Below, one piece after another: positions 54,500 to 64,000 of a DNA stretch of 64,000 nt (position 1 is its first letter; every line of letters begins with the position of its first letter). The stretch comes from Viola odorata (lineage: Eukaryota; Streptophyta; Magnoliopsida; Malpighiales; Violaceae), in NCBI GenBank assembly GCA_963691705.1, contig OY829542.1, forward strand, positions 53,609,002 through 53,673,001, in the 5' to 3' direction. The notes below the pieces were generated by a model. The model did no database searches. It saw only the letters and a list, made by a program, of their open reading frames with translations, and was not told the origin of the DNA. The position numbers and the translations under genes were made by a program.

Positions 54500-57268
54500 T
54501 GTCGCACCGTCGCGGGCGAAATTCGGGACGCAAAGAAATTCACATAACAATGAAGTCGCCACCCTATTTTTCTAAGGTTTAGGGAAACCTAAAAAGTTTG
54601 TAAAAGAAAGAAAATAAAATAAAAACTAAGGCACAAATAAAAGGGTCTAAACCCGAGAACTACGGTTCGGAGTCGATTTATGGACTTGGGAAGGTGCGAG
54701 GCACCCAAGTCTCATCCTAAAAAGGTTACCGGTTCTAAAAAGAGGTGTTTTAAAATCATGTTAAAAACAAGTAATTTGGGGCCCTCAGGGGGGATCGTCG
54801 CTTTAATTCTTTAGTTGGTTCGGTTGATTTTATCCTAATTATTGTCGAGTTGTTAAAAAGAAAATAAACATTTTATCCTCTAAAAAAGAAAAAGGTCGGT
54901 TTGCATACCTATTCCGGTTATATTTAATCGAGTTCAAAAATTAGTCAGATTACATGCAAGATTGATTAAGTGAAATTACTACCATTTTATTATTAATCTT
55001 TACTAAAGCGACGGCCCTAGTAAATCATAGACGAATCACGGCGATCGAAATCACTATCATCACAGATGAGTTACTAAATCATCGGGCAAATGCATATGAT
55101 TAATCCTATTTACTAGGTGATTCTAAGCATGCATAGACTAGCAAAGTACCATTTATATGAATGCGAGAAAACACGTTGAAAAGAGAAAAACTGGGAAGTG
55201 TGGTCGAAGCCGCGCACATAACACATTCGTCAAAGATAACATTAATACATCCATGAGCATAAAGTAAATATCAAGGGATTGCTAAATTTAAACGATCACG
55301 CAACATTAAAGATTTAAATCTCATTTTAAAAGGTAGCTCTAATGATAAGGGGGATTAAATATGGAGGTATTTTCTACGAGTTGGGCTTAGGGCCCATTTA
55401 CTATCTTTCCGCTTTCAAATGATTATTTTCTTTGGTGATTTACTATCCAATAATTTTATAGGGAACCTGAGTTATTGGAAAAGATTTAAATCCTATTGTT
55501 TTGATTACTACTTTGTTTATTTTTTCTTTGATTGATTTTATTCATTTTTTATTTTTAGGGATTTATTTAAGATTTGAGGATTTTAATAATTAATAATCAT
55601 GCAATTAAATTAATGCGTGATGTTTAATTACTAATCCTATTTTATTTCATGCATTTGAAAGAAAATAAAAGTTGAGTGTTTACTAATCCTAATTCGTTCA
55701 AGCAAGGGTCGATTTGAGTAGAATTATTAAAGGGAATTTGTTGATATAAAAAAAATTCTCATGCAAATAGGTTTATTTAAATTTTAGCAATTCTAAATAA
55801 TCATGCATTCGATCATATAATAAATAGAATAACTAACAAAAATCTCCTCGAGCGGGTACCTGCATCACCGATTAGTTAGTAGCACGAGTAATAAAAATAA
55901 AGAAGCAAATAAATAAATATTACAAACACTTCTAATGGGCCGGCCCATCACCCAAAATTAAACAACCAAACCAAGCCTCTTTCCTTCTTTTACATGGGCC
56001 GGCCCATTGCCTACCAAAATTAAAACAAATGCACCACTTCTCTTTTTTTAGCCCAAACAAACACTTAACAATTAACCTAAAAAAAATACAAATTGCATCT
56101 CATCTTCTTCTTTCCTCTCTACGCCTCCTGTAGCTACCAACATCTCATTCTTATTCTTTTTTTTTCTTAGCTTCTTTCCTGCACAATTAACCCATCAAAC
56201 AAACAAATATCATGGTGACAAGAAAATAAAAAGGAGATTACTGTGTCGGTGTGGTTGTAGTGCGGTGACGAGGGAGGAAGCGGCGGTGGTGCTGAGCGGC
56301 GTGGCTGTCTTTGGGGCTGTTTTGATGGAGGTTTTGGAGCTGCTTTGATGGAGGTTTTGGAGCTGATTTTGGGTGGATTTTGGGGTTGATTTTGGGACTG
56401 TTTTGGGACTGATTTGGGGCTGGTTTCGGTGCAGATTTGGGGCTGGTTTGGGGCTGATTTTGGGTGGATTTTGGGGTTGTTTTTGGGTAGATTTTAGGGC
56501 TGATTTGGGACTGTTTTAGGGCTGTTTGTGACTGGTTTTGATGGGAGCGGGTTTGGGCAGTGAGGTGTGGGTTTGAGGAGTTGATTTTTGGTTCGGTTGA
56601 TTTTGTGCAGAAGTATTGATTTGGGGAAAGCTGGATTGGAAAATTGGCTTTGATGCTGGAATCGATTTATTGCAAGGATTGAGATTTGCCCCCCCAGGTT
56701 GTTCGAGTTTTGCTCTTAATTTATAGAGGGTGAGGTACATTGAGGAGGTAGGGGTCCGGCCATGGCGATGAGAGAAGGGATTGAGATTAATTCAAATGTT
56801 TGTCAGAGATTTTTGAAGAAAAATTGGAAGACTGAGCGGGGTTCATGGGATCTGCTTTGACAAATGGAGAGGAGAGCCGGCTCTCTCAGATTTTCTTTTG
56901 AAAACTGAGGAAAAGAGCCGTTTGTGTCTGATTCCCTTTGACAATGGGAGAGGTGAACAACCTTTATCAGATTTCATTTGAAAAATGAGGAAGAAGAGAG
57001 GTGGTTCGGTGATCATGGGTATTTATATTATTTAGTTCGAGCTAACGGTCCGATAAACCGATAAAAGCTCGAATAAAAATACGAACAAAAAATAAAATAA
57101 AATAAGAAGATACGAAAAAATAAATAATGGTAATAATAATAATGATAATAATAATAATAATACTTGACAATATAATTAACAATAATTATGGACGATAAAA
57201 TAAAAATAAAAATGTGGGTATGTTATGATATGGTAACGATTACTCATGTCAAAAATCGGGTAGCAACA
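54500..57268 (-). repeat. 3' LTR of element C (2769 bp)
   Basis: Minus-strand start TGTTGCTACCCGATTTTTGA at 57268 and end TGCGACA at 54500. GGTGGCGACTTCATTG near 54550 is shared with the element B LTR. A TTTTGGGGCTGATTT minisatellite lies at 56310-56540. Otherwise AT-rich and non-coding. Confidence 0.88.
56310..56540 (-). repeat. G-run minisatellite in element C LTR
   Basis: Irregular units of 13-25 bp such as TTTGGGGCTGATTTTGGG, with about 20 GGG or GGGG runs on the plus strand. Could form G-quadruplexes in plus-strand DNA. Confidence 0.75.
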
Positions 57269-57350
57269 GTTGCCCCCTCTTTAATGTCTTATCAAAAATA
57301 AAGTGCAACTAAATTTTTGATGAGCATTAAAGATGGTTGCCCCAGTACCA
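57269..57350 (-). promoter_or_regulatory. PPT-associated stem-loop and polypurine tract of element C
   Basis: On the minus strand GGGGCAAC, then left arm (57332-57313: CTTTAATG, CTCATCAAAAAT), a 13-nt loop, right arm (57299-57279: ATTTTTGATAAGA, CATTAAAG), then AGGGGGCAAC up to the LTR. Same layout as 30292-30368. Confidence 0.83.
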
Positions 57351-57394
57351 CCACAAAAATGAACATGTCATAGCAAGACATAAATTTTAAAAGC

Positions 57395-58060
57395 GAAAGA
57401 AAGAAAATGGCTCCACTCGGACACCATGATGCATAAATTAAATTGCTTAAATGTAAAGTTACCTCCACTCGGATGGCTTGCGGAAATTAAATTTAGCTCA
57501 AATGTAAAGTTACCTCCACTCGGATGGCTTGCGGAAATTAAATTTACTTAAATGTAAAGTTACCTCCACTCGGATGGCTTGCGGAAATTAAATTTAGCTC
57601 CACTCGGATGCTGATGGTCCCACTCGGACACCTTGCAGAAAGTAAGATGCGGCTACACTCGGACGTCTCCACTCGAATTCCGCGATGCATAAATGTAAAT
57701 CCAGCTCTACTCAGATGCTGATGGCTCTACTCGGATGCCTTGCAAATCCAGCTCCACTCGGACACTGCCGACCCCACTCGGACGTCTAGAAATTCAGCTC
57801 TACTCAGAAGCTAATAGCTCCACTTGGACACCTTAAAAAACCCTGCTCCACTCGGACGCTGATGGCTCCACTCGGACACCTTGCAGAAAGTAAAATGCGG
57901 CTACACTCGGACGTCTCCACTCGAATTCCGCGATGCATAAATGTAAATCCAGCTCTACTCAGACGCTGAGGGCTCTACTCAGATGCCTTCCAAATCCCTC
58001 TCCTCTCGGATGCTGATGACTCCACTCGGATGTCTTTCGAAAGTAAACTTAACTCTACAA
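57395..58060 (-). repeat. element C 3' UTR tandem repeats around CCACTCGGA(C/T)
   Basis: Three ~57-bp copies of ACCTCCACTCGGATGGCTTG with GCGGAAATTAAATT (57460-57600). Mixed CTCCACTCGGACGCTGATGG and CTCCACTCGGACACCTTG units follow to 58040, with a longer block repeated at about 57635-57720 and 57890-57975. Confidence 0.88.
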
Positions 58061-58324
58061 AACAAAGGTTAAATTCCTGCAAAACTAGCATTGATTAGTG
58101 AAATAAGGCTGAAGGCAGCCTTTAAAATTCGAACTATTCCCCTTGACCGTTGGTACCATGCTTCCTTTTTGGTCGCTTTAAAGGTTAAGATGAGAATTTT
58201 AAATATGCAAGTTTTTTTTTGAGAAAAATGCTCATTTTATTAATTCAGAATGAATATTAGATGTCTTGTCATGACGAAACCCTATGTCTTTTGATCGAAG
58301 AGAAGCGTAGTCTGTAAATCTCTA

Positions 58325-58915
58325 TGCGAAGTACATCTTGACAGATTCAGCATTCACTGGTCTCGGCAAATCATCTCCATCCATTGTAGTAAGCCTTAAA
58401 GCGTTCCCAGAGAATGCGTGTTTAACCATATATGGACCTTCATACTTAGGGGCCTACTTCCCTCGACCGTCCTCCTGATAAGGAAGAATCTTCTTCAATA
58501 CTAAGTCTCTAGCTTTGAACTCGCGAGGTCACACTTTCTTGTTATAAGCGGTAGCCATCCTCTTTTGATACAGTTGAGCATGACACATGGTTGTCAGTCG
58601 TTTCTCTGAGATTAGGTTCAACTGTTCATACCTTACTCTCGCCCAATCAGACTCTTCCACTTCTGATTCTGCCAAGATTCTAAGAGAAGGAATTTCTACC
58701 TTGAGCGGAATCACTGCTTCCATGCCATAGACTAAAGAATAAGGAGTTGCCCCCGTAGAAGTATGAATTGCTATCCAATAAGCGTGCAAAGCAAAAGGAA
58801 GCATGTCATGCCAATCCTTGCAGGTGACCACCATCTTCTGAATAATCTTCTTCAGGTTCTTGTTTGCTGCTTCGACTGCGCCATTCATCTTTGGATGGTA
58901 AGGCGAAGAGTTTCA
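58325..58915 (-). pseudogene. element C integrase C-terminal half, decayed
   Basis: Reading right to left: NSSPYHPKMNGAVEAANKNL, then WHDMLPFALHAYWIAIHTST and GATPYSLVYGMEAVIPLKVE are the end of an rve integrase core. REFKARDLVLKKILP then KYEGPYMVKHAFSGNALRLT is the post-integrase tail, ending ESVKMYFA. Stops: TGA before NSSPY, TGA after NKKV, TAG after DGRGK. The catalytic D,D part and all of RT are missing. Confidence 0.88.
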
Positions 58916-59541
58916 GTGTCATCATCATTAGTTTGGATTCTTGTTTCATCTGAGTACGGTATTTGACTATATTAGGGTAACATCCGACGTATCTTTATAC
59001 GATCATATGACCACATCCGTGTATTCTTTGTGGAGCGAAATCAACTTCTCTTATAGAGTTCAAGGTTCTTTGCAATCTCGGCTATCTTTCGATCTCACTG
59101 CTTGCCCCCCCAAGTTCGTCTTTCCTAACTCCTCCTAGTGAGGTATTATTCTCTTTTCCGAAATCTCAATCTCATCCTCCATTGCGGCAATTTTCATTAT
59201 TCTTTTTGTTTAAGACACAAGGTATATCATGACAACCCAAACTAATATTTATCCTGGAAATAAATAGAGCGGAAAAAGTAAAAGATATTTGGAATAAAAA
59301 CTGCATAATTATGGAAAAAGGGAGCAAAAGCTCTACAAAAGAGTTTGTCCATTTAGGGAACATTAAAACATGCATACGTTAGAAAAAAAGGAAATTATGG
59401 AGAGACATCAGGAAGCATGGTAGCGGTCCAATTGCACACTAGCTCCCAGACTTCTTCACGGAAATGGATGAACTGTGAGATGGTTCTTTTTCCAAGAGCG
59501 CAAATATGCAAGGCCGAAACTGCATTGACCTGAGTAAAGTT
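58916..59541 (-). other. rearranged element C interior
   Basis: Unassigned sequence. A minus-strand frame at about 59400-59540 reads NFTQVNAVSALHICALGKRT and WELVCNWTATMLPDVS, continuous with the gag region to the right apart from one stop. Function not recognised. The junction at about 58915 probably marks the deletion of protease and RT. Confidence 0.55.
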
Positions 59542-60420
59542 CTAGTTGATGATCCTTAGGGATTCTGTTGTACGATCCCCTAACACATGTTTATTCACCT
59601 CTTGCACCTCCTTAGTCACTTTATCATGAACCACCAGACTCTTTCCCTTGGCCTGCCTTTGCTTCTCAACTTCATCGGAAATATCGCACCCGTCACTCCG
59701 GGTCATGCCCCGAATATTAGCACTTTCCTTCATTACTTGCCTTGCTAGCATAGGAAGACCCTCTTTGATAACATCGACCTCTTTTGCCCCCCGGGTTTTC
59801 TCCTCAGCCCGAATGACCCCAGACGCTATCAATTGCTCCATATTCTCCAAGAAAACTGCATAATCCTGGATTTCGTATTTTCTCACCTCGGGGCTAAACA
59901 GACAACTATTAGCTTCAGAATGCTGCGGATGCCCCCCTTGGGTTGGCGCAAAGAAAACCTCTATTCGGGGTAACCCCACTACTGAAGGGGAACGATCACT
60001 AGTTTCTCCAACCATAACAACATTCGCTTGTCCACCACCGAGGGCATGATTTGGACGGGGATTAGTGGTAGTCTCCAGCCCTTTGGCTAACTCCTCAAAA
60101 GAAATCCATCCACACTTAATCAGATGATTAACTTTCCCCTTAAAGGCAGTACAGTTCTCTAAAGTGTGCCCCACAGCTCCAGCATGATACAGGCATCTAG
60201 CTTTTGAATCATACCATTTCGGGTAAGGAGGTTGGAGAGGTTGGACCGGAGTTGGCGCAATCCGCCCAGTTGCTAGAAGATACTCGTAGATTTCCTCTAA
60301 AGGGACTGGGAGAGGTGGCAATGGCGCCTGGTTTTGATGATAGCTTTGCTGATTTTTATTGCTCGGGTTTTTTGGGTGGTTATATTGTCTTGGTTGTGGT
60401 GGTATTTGAAGTGGGGATGG
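59542..60420 (-). pseudogene. element C gag region, second zinc-knuckle copy
   Basis: Minus-strand frame with PLPVPLEEIYEYLLATGRIA, then a variant knuckle CLYHAGAVGHTLENC (CX2HX5HX4C), KGKVNHLIKCGWISFEELAK, and a linker domain to IIN with TAG at about 59544-59542. Upstream sequence PPQPRQYNHPKNPSNKNQQS can be read from about 60415. It partly overlaps the end of the first copy in another frame. RNA binding is inferred from the knuckle. Confidence 0.78.
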
Positions 60421-60439
60421 TGAGACAAGTGAAAATGAC

Positions 60440-61190
60440 TCATGGTTTTTTTTGCTTCTTTGGTGGGTTAGAGGGTCGTTTGGTTAATTCTTGGAAGGAA
60501 ATCCCTCCGCACTTGATCAAGTGATTAATCTTTCTCTTAAAGGCATTACAGTCCTCTAAAATGTGCCCTGGGACTCCCGAATGGTACGCACATGTGACAT
60601 TAGGATCGAATCTTGTCGGGTAAGGAGTTCTGAGTGGTCGAGCCGGAATGGGTACAATCTGCCCAATTGTCAGAAGATGCTCATAGATTTCTTCTAAAGG
60701 GACCGGAATAGGCAGTAATGGCTCCTTGTTCCGACAATAGTTTTGGTTATCTTGGTTATCTGGATGTGGGTCATGTAATCTGGTTTGTGTGGGTTGGGAT
60801 GATGGATAAGGTGGAGATAATGGAGGAGTAACATCAGCAGCAGGCATTGATGAGGAAGGGAAAAAGGTAGGTTGATATAGCGATGGTGAAGGATATGGTG
60901 GTGGTGAGGAAAAAGGTGGAGGTGGGGGGAATGGTTTCCGATGAATTGGTTGGACAACACCTTTCTCCTCTGTTATAACTGTCTTTCCTAACATGATTCC
61001 CTGCTCACCCTTGTCAGCTTGTATTGCCCTTTCTGTAGCAGCCTGAAATCGTTCTTTTAATTCCATTATCCTTTCTCTCAATGTCTTAACTGCTTTAAGA
61101 TGCTCAGCCATTTTTCGTGTTTGAAGTCTGGTAGCGTGGAGCTTTTGGGGAATAGTTCGTTTCTTGGAATTTATCTTAACTTTTTCTGAA
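60440..61190 (-). CDS. element C gag region, first zinc-knuckle copy
   Basis: From MAEHLKAVKTLRERIMELKE (coiled-coil-like, about 61110) through a Pro-rich segment to LPIPVPLEEIYEHLLTIGQI, then CAYHSGVPGHILEDC (CX2HX5HX4C) and RKINHLIKCGGISFQELT, ending at a stop at 60440. A splice-acceptor-like TTTGTTTTCAG precedes AAAAAGTTAAG at about 61187, so this exon may be joined to ORF1 by splicing. The frame is open to 61354, but the part right of 61190 looks intronic. Confidence 0.7.
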
Positions 61191-61826
61191 AACAAAGAGA
61201 AAAATAGATGTAAGTTTTTAGGAATAATAATAATAATAATAACAGGCAGAAATGCTATCTCAAGGACTCCACTCCGCTTATTCAATTTTTCGGCTCCTCC
61301 TTGATCTTTCACTTGATACTTTTGAGATTCGGATGGAAAGGAACATGAAGCCATTATACCGACGAGGTTGACGAAAGGAAGCTTCGATTCATTCCCGAGA
61401 CAAGAGGGAAAAAATACTAAAGGAAGCTTCTATTCATTCACGAGGGAAGAGGGAAGCTTCTATTCATTCCTGACAACATATATTGACGATTCCTTGATCA
61501 AGATGGAAGATGGAAGATCTCGTAATTGACAGCCTTTCCTAACCTTTTAACAAGGCTAGGGTCCCCGCCCCTTACGTTTCTTTTCCAAAATCCAAACTCA
61601 ATCTTGGATCATGAATAATCTTCTTTATCGGTCTCTAGCTGTCAAGTCTGTTTTGCAAGAGAAGAGCTTCAATTCATTCTCGAAATCACAAAGGGAAATT
61701 TCTATTCATTCCAGGAAATCCAAAGTAAAACACCTCCAAGTACTTGCTCCCATTAAAACGATACAACCGCAACATTAAAATAAATCAACATCTTGAGGCT
61801 TGACTGCTGGTGGAATTTTCTCCCAT
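61191..61826 (-). other. element C spacer or intron between ORF1 and gag region
   Basis: Contains repeated GAAGCTTC(T/G)ATTCATTC phrases (61378, 61419, 61447 and a weaker one at 61665) and no supported coding sequence. Confidence 0.65.
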
Positions 61827-63541
61827 CTACTCCATCAAGGCAACCTTCTTCTTCTGCACCTTCGCTTCAACTTCTAAAACCACTACTCGGGCTCGCAAGA
61901 CTTGATTCTCTCCATCTATGCTGGTTTTCTCTTTGATGCGATCAGTCAAAATCTCAATCATTGTATCTTTCTCTCGGACCAAAGCGCTTGAAATCTCCCT
62001 TTTATTGACTTCTTCTTTCAATCTCCTTCTAAATTTTTCATTGGCTATCCTTTGGTTTCTAAGGTTCATTCGTACGTTCTCACTATCACGCCTCTCCAAT
62101 CCACGTATTTTAAGCTCCAAATCCATCTTGTCAATCAACAGATTATCCCTCTCTTTCATCACCAGATCTCGTTCTTCTTTCACTACTAGCAATTGCTCCA
62201 TCAACTGGGCATAAGCCACATAACTAACCTCCGCATTGGCATGACATTCACCTTCTTCTTCCATAGGCTTCCTATTTTCTGGGAGGGGCAAAACATTTCC
62301 AATAATCCTGTTTCTCCGCCATTCTGAGTATTCCTTTGTTGGCCGAGTAGGGATAGTATGTCCCTCAAGGCAAAATGGGGTACGCCACTGATTCACATAC
62401 TGATGTAGGGTGTCAGTCTCTTCTGAGTGTGGTGGACTCGAGCTCGGCATACCGAAAGTGGCGGGGATAATTTGCATAATGCAAAATTGGTCAAGGACAA
62501 GAGTTGGGCAATAGGGCACACATCCTCTTGCTCCGATCAATGGGACCCACAATAAGTCCCCACAACTTACAATAGGATTAGCAGCTCGCAACCATTTGGC
62601 TTGTCTGTCGATATCTTCTTCAGAAAGATTCAGGAATCTGCCGACCCAGGCCTCTTTATCTTCCATTTTCCATTTATCCACGGCTACTTCTTGGCCCATT
62701 CCCCCAATGACCTTTACCAAAGGATCCATGCCCAGATAGCTCGGAGAAAACAGAGACTGATTTGGTGCCTGCTTGAAGTGACTGATCAACCATACTGTTA
62801 ATAGTTGAGTGCAATAAGTGAACCTTCCCTTTTTAGTCCTTCTACAAAGATCCAAGGAACGAAATGTCTCCGCCAAAATAGCTGTCGTAGGGTTGATCTT
62901 ATTTATCTCCATTTCACAAAATACATTGGCTGCTTCAAAGTCGATACAGTTCTTCATATTAGGGAAGAAGACAAACCCCATTACGGCGAAGGCTAGAATC
63001 CTCAAACGCTTTTCTCTATAGGACAAATGAAATTGTTCTGCGATATCCGGCCAGCACCAGATATATTTCCCGTCCTTCTGACGAGCTGTGATCCCCACCA
63101 ATTGGTCTAGTCTCAGCTTGACATCGGCTGACTTAGAGCGAACGTTTTGGTATATAGATGAAATTGGAGGAGTGAAGTTCAATAGTACGGCATATTCTTC
63201 CAGAGTAGGAGTCAGATCTATTCCTTGGTTGAAAGAGAAGCATCTGTGGTAGGGGTCCCAGAACTTCAGAGCTGCTCGGATACAACCCAAATCAACTTCC
63301 ACACCTATTAGTGTCAGAAGTTTTCCATAGTTTTTTTTTTTTTAAATTGCATTTCTTCGTCTTTAGTCAACTCATTCCTCAACTTCCTGATCTTAGCAAC
63401 ATCAAATTCTATCACCTCCACCTTAACCTTAGTTGTGACATCAAGAACAAAACTCTTCCCCAACATGTCCCCTCGCATAGACTGATCGTTGTAGCTCAAC
63501 TTCCCAAAAGTATCAAGTGAAAGCATCATGGGTGCCACCAT
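61827..63541 (-). pseudogene. element C ORF1 (Tat/Ogre ORF1, plant-mobile-domain-like), one frameshift
   Basis: ATG 63541 opens MVAPMMLSLDTFGKLSYNDQ. The frame breaks at a 13-base A run (63331-63343) and resumes as NYGKLLTLIGVEVDLGCIRA, running open to TAG/TGA at about 61827. It has ALKFWDPYHRCFSFNQGIDL, TPTLEEYAVLLNF, the WCWPDIAEQFHLSY and FPNMKNCIDFEAANVF blocks seen in Ogre/Tat ORF1 and in plant DUF7745-type proteins, then a C-terminal coiled coil (ERDLVMKERDNLLIDKMDLE). Total about 570 residues. Function in the element is not established; capsid-related or accessory is possible. Apart from the homopolymer it looks intact, so a sequencing or slippage error is plausible. Confidence 0.82.
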
Positions 63542-64000
63542 TGAATGAATAAGCAGGATGGGTCTCTGTTAAAAAGGAATTTATATATTAGTAAATTAAA
63601 TAGGTAAAAAAATATACGGAGCAAAGGATGGGTTAAAAATAACAAGGACGAGAAGAAATTAGTAATATTGGAAAATATACAAGCGATATATCATGGCAAC
63701 AGTGAAGCAAATTGGAACATATACATACGATCATGATGCATATGCTGGGGTGATTTCAACTACTTCTAACTGGCTGAAAGGCTCCCGGACGATACCATAG
63801 AAGTGGTCCCTCAATAAATGGGTACGTGATTGCTTACCGAAACATTAAAGAATTGGGGCGCTCACCCATTTAGGGGTTCTAGTCCGAGTTTGGTTTCATG
63901 AAAGCTTACTGGAACATGTGCCCCAGGGCTTCACTAATTACCAACCTAATCTTATTTGGGAAGGGCCCGGCGGCAGGGCATTATGCGTGATGCGAGTGAG
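63542..64000 (-). other. element C 5' leader
   Basis: No gene is visible. PBS and 5' LTR must lie further right. Confidence 0.6.

Larger units (their letters stand above)
54500..64000 (-). mobile_element. element C: Tat/Ogre-type LTR retrotransposon, 5' end outside window
   Basis: In minus orientation from the right: ORF1 (63541-61827), gag region, decayed pol remnant, tandem repeats, PPT, 3' LTR ending at 54500. The 5' LTR, the PBS and the far target duplication lie beyond 64000. RT, RNase H and protease are not recognisable. Lineage is inferred from LTR ends TGTTGCTACC/TGCGACA, the AAAGAGGGGGCAAC PPT, the ORF1 type and the CX2HX5HX4C knuckle. Confidence 0.88.

Overview
The window is nuclear DNA of a flowering plant, most likely a eudicot. 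The evidence is intron-bearing genes of plant families (PRMT7, an At4g18975-type PPR protein, an At5g52430-type 'hydroxyproline-rich' protein, a GCK-domain protein), AT-rich intergenic DNA, and nested Athila and Tat/Ogre LTR retrotransposons. No bacterial, CRISPR, rRNA or tRNA gene signal was seen. All gene names come from recognising protein sequence by eye; no search was run.

Layout. (1) 1-5035: a nearly complete PRMT7 gene on the minus strand, thirteen exons with consistent splice phase; its last exon(s) lie left of the window. A 272-bp MITE with 78-bp inverted ends sits in intron 1. (2) 5181-35142: a 5'-truncated Athila-lineage element ('outer Athila') starts about 170 bp upstream of the PRMT7 start codon. 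Two younger elements are nested in it. Element A (5954-13139, 1531-bp LTRs, TSD CAAAT) interrupts the outer gag; it encodes only gag and protease. Element B (18215-33607, TSD CAGAT) interrupts the outer 3' LTR; it is a Tat/Ogre-type element that has lost nearly all coding sequence and is filled with at least seven tandem-repeat arrays. (3) 35143-49731: an orphan exon remnant, a PPR gene, hAT-like and PIF/Harbinger-like non-autonomous elements, a pectinesterase-inhibitor fragment, and an At5g52430-type gene. A first-exon block of that last gene is present twice (37478-37700 and 47574-47786), bracketing about 9.9 kb that includes the PPR gene. (4) 49985-54219: a Stowaway-like MITE, an intact single-exon GCK-domain gene, and a sugar/polyol transporter fragment abutting a fragment of another gene. 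(5) 54500-64000: the 3' part of a second Tat/Ogre element ('element C') on the minus strand: 2769-bp LTR, tandem repeats, decayed integrase end, duplicated gag zinc-knuckle region and a long ORF1; its 5' LTR is outside the window.

The most notable pattern is structural. All four retroelements carry an RNA-foldable inverted repeat directly upstream of the polypurine tract that primes plus-strand synthesis. In the two Athila elements it is an 8-bp stem with a 4-nt loop exactly 18 nt before the LTR. In the two Tat elements it is a longer stem with the same bulge and mismatch and one compensatory pair change. A second pattern is a GTCTTGGCCAAGAC-type DNA motif in element A that recurs in its LTRs and, in two different reading frames, in its gag. 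Both suggest selection or copying at the nucleic-acid level.
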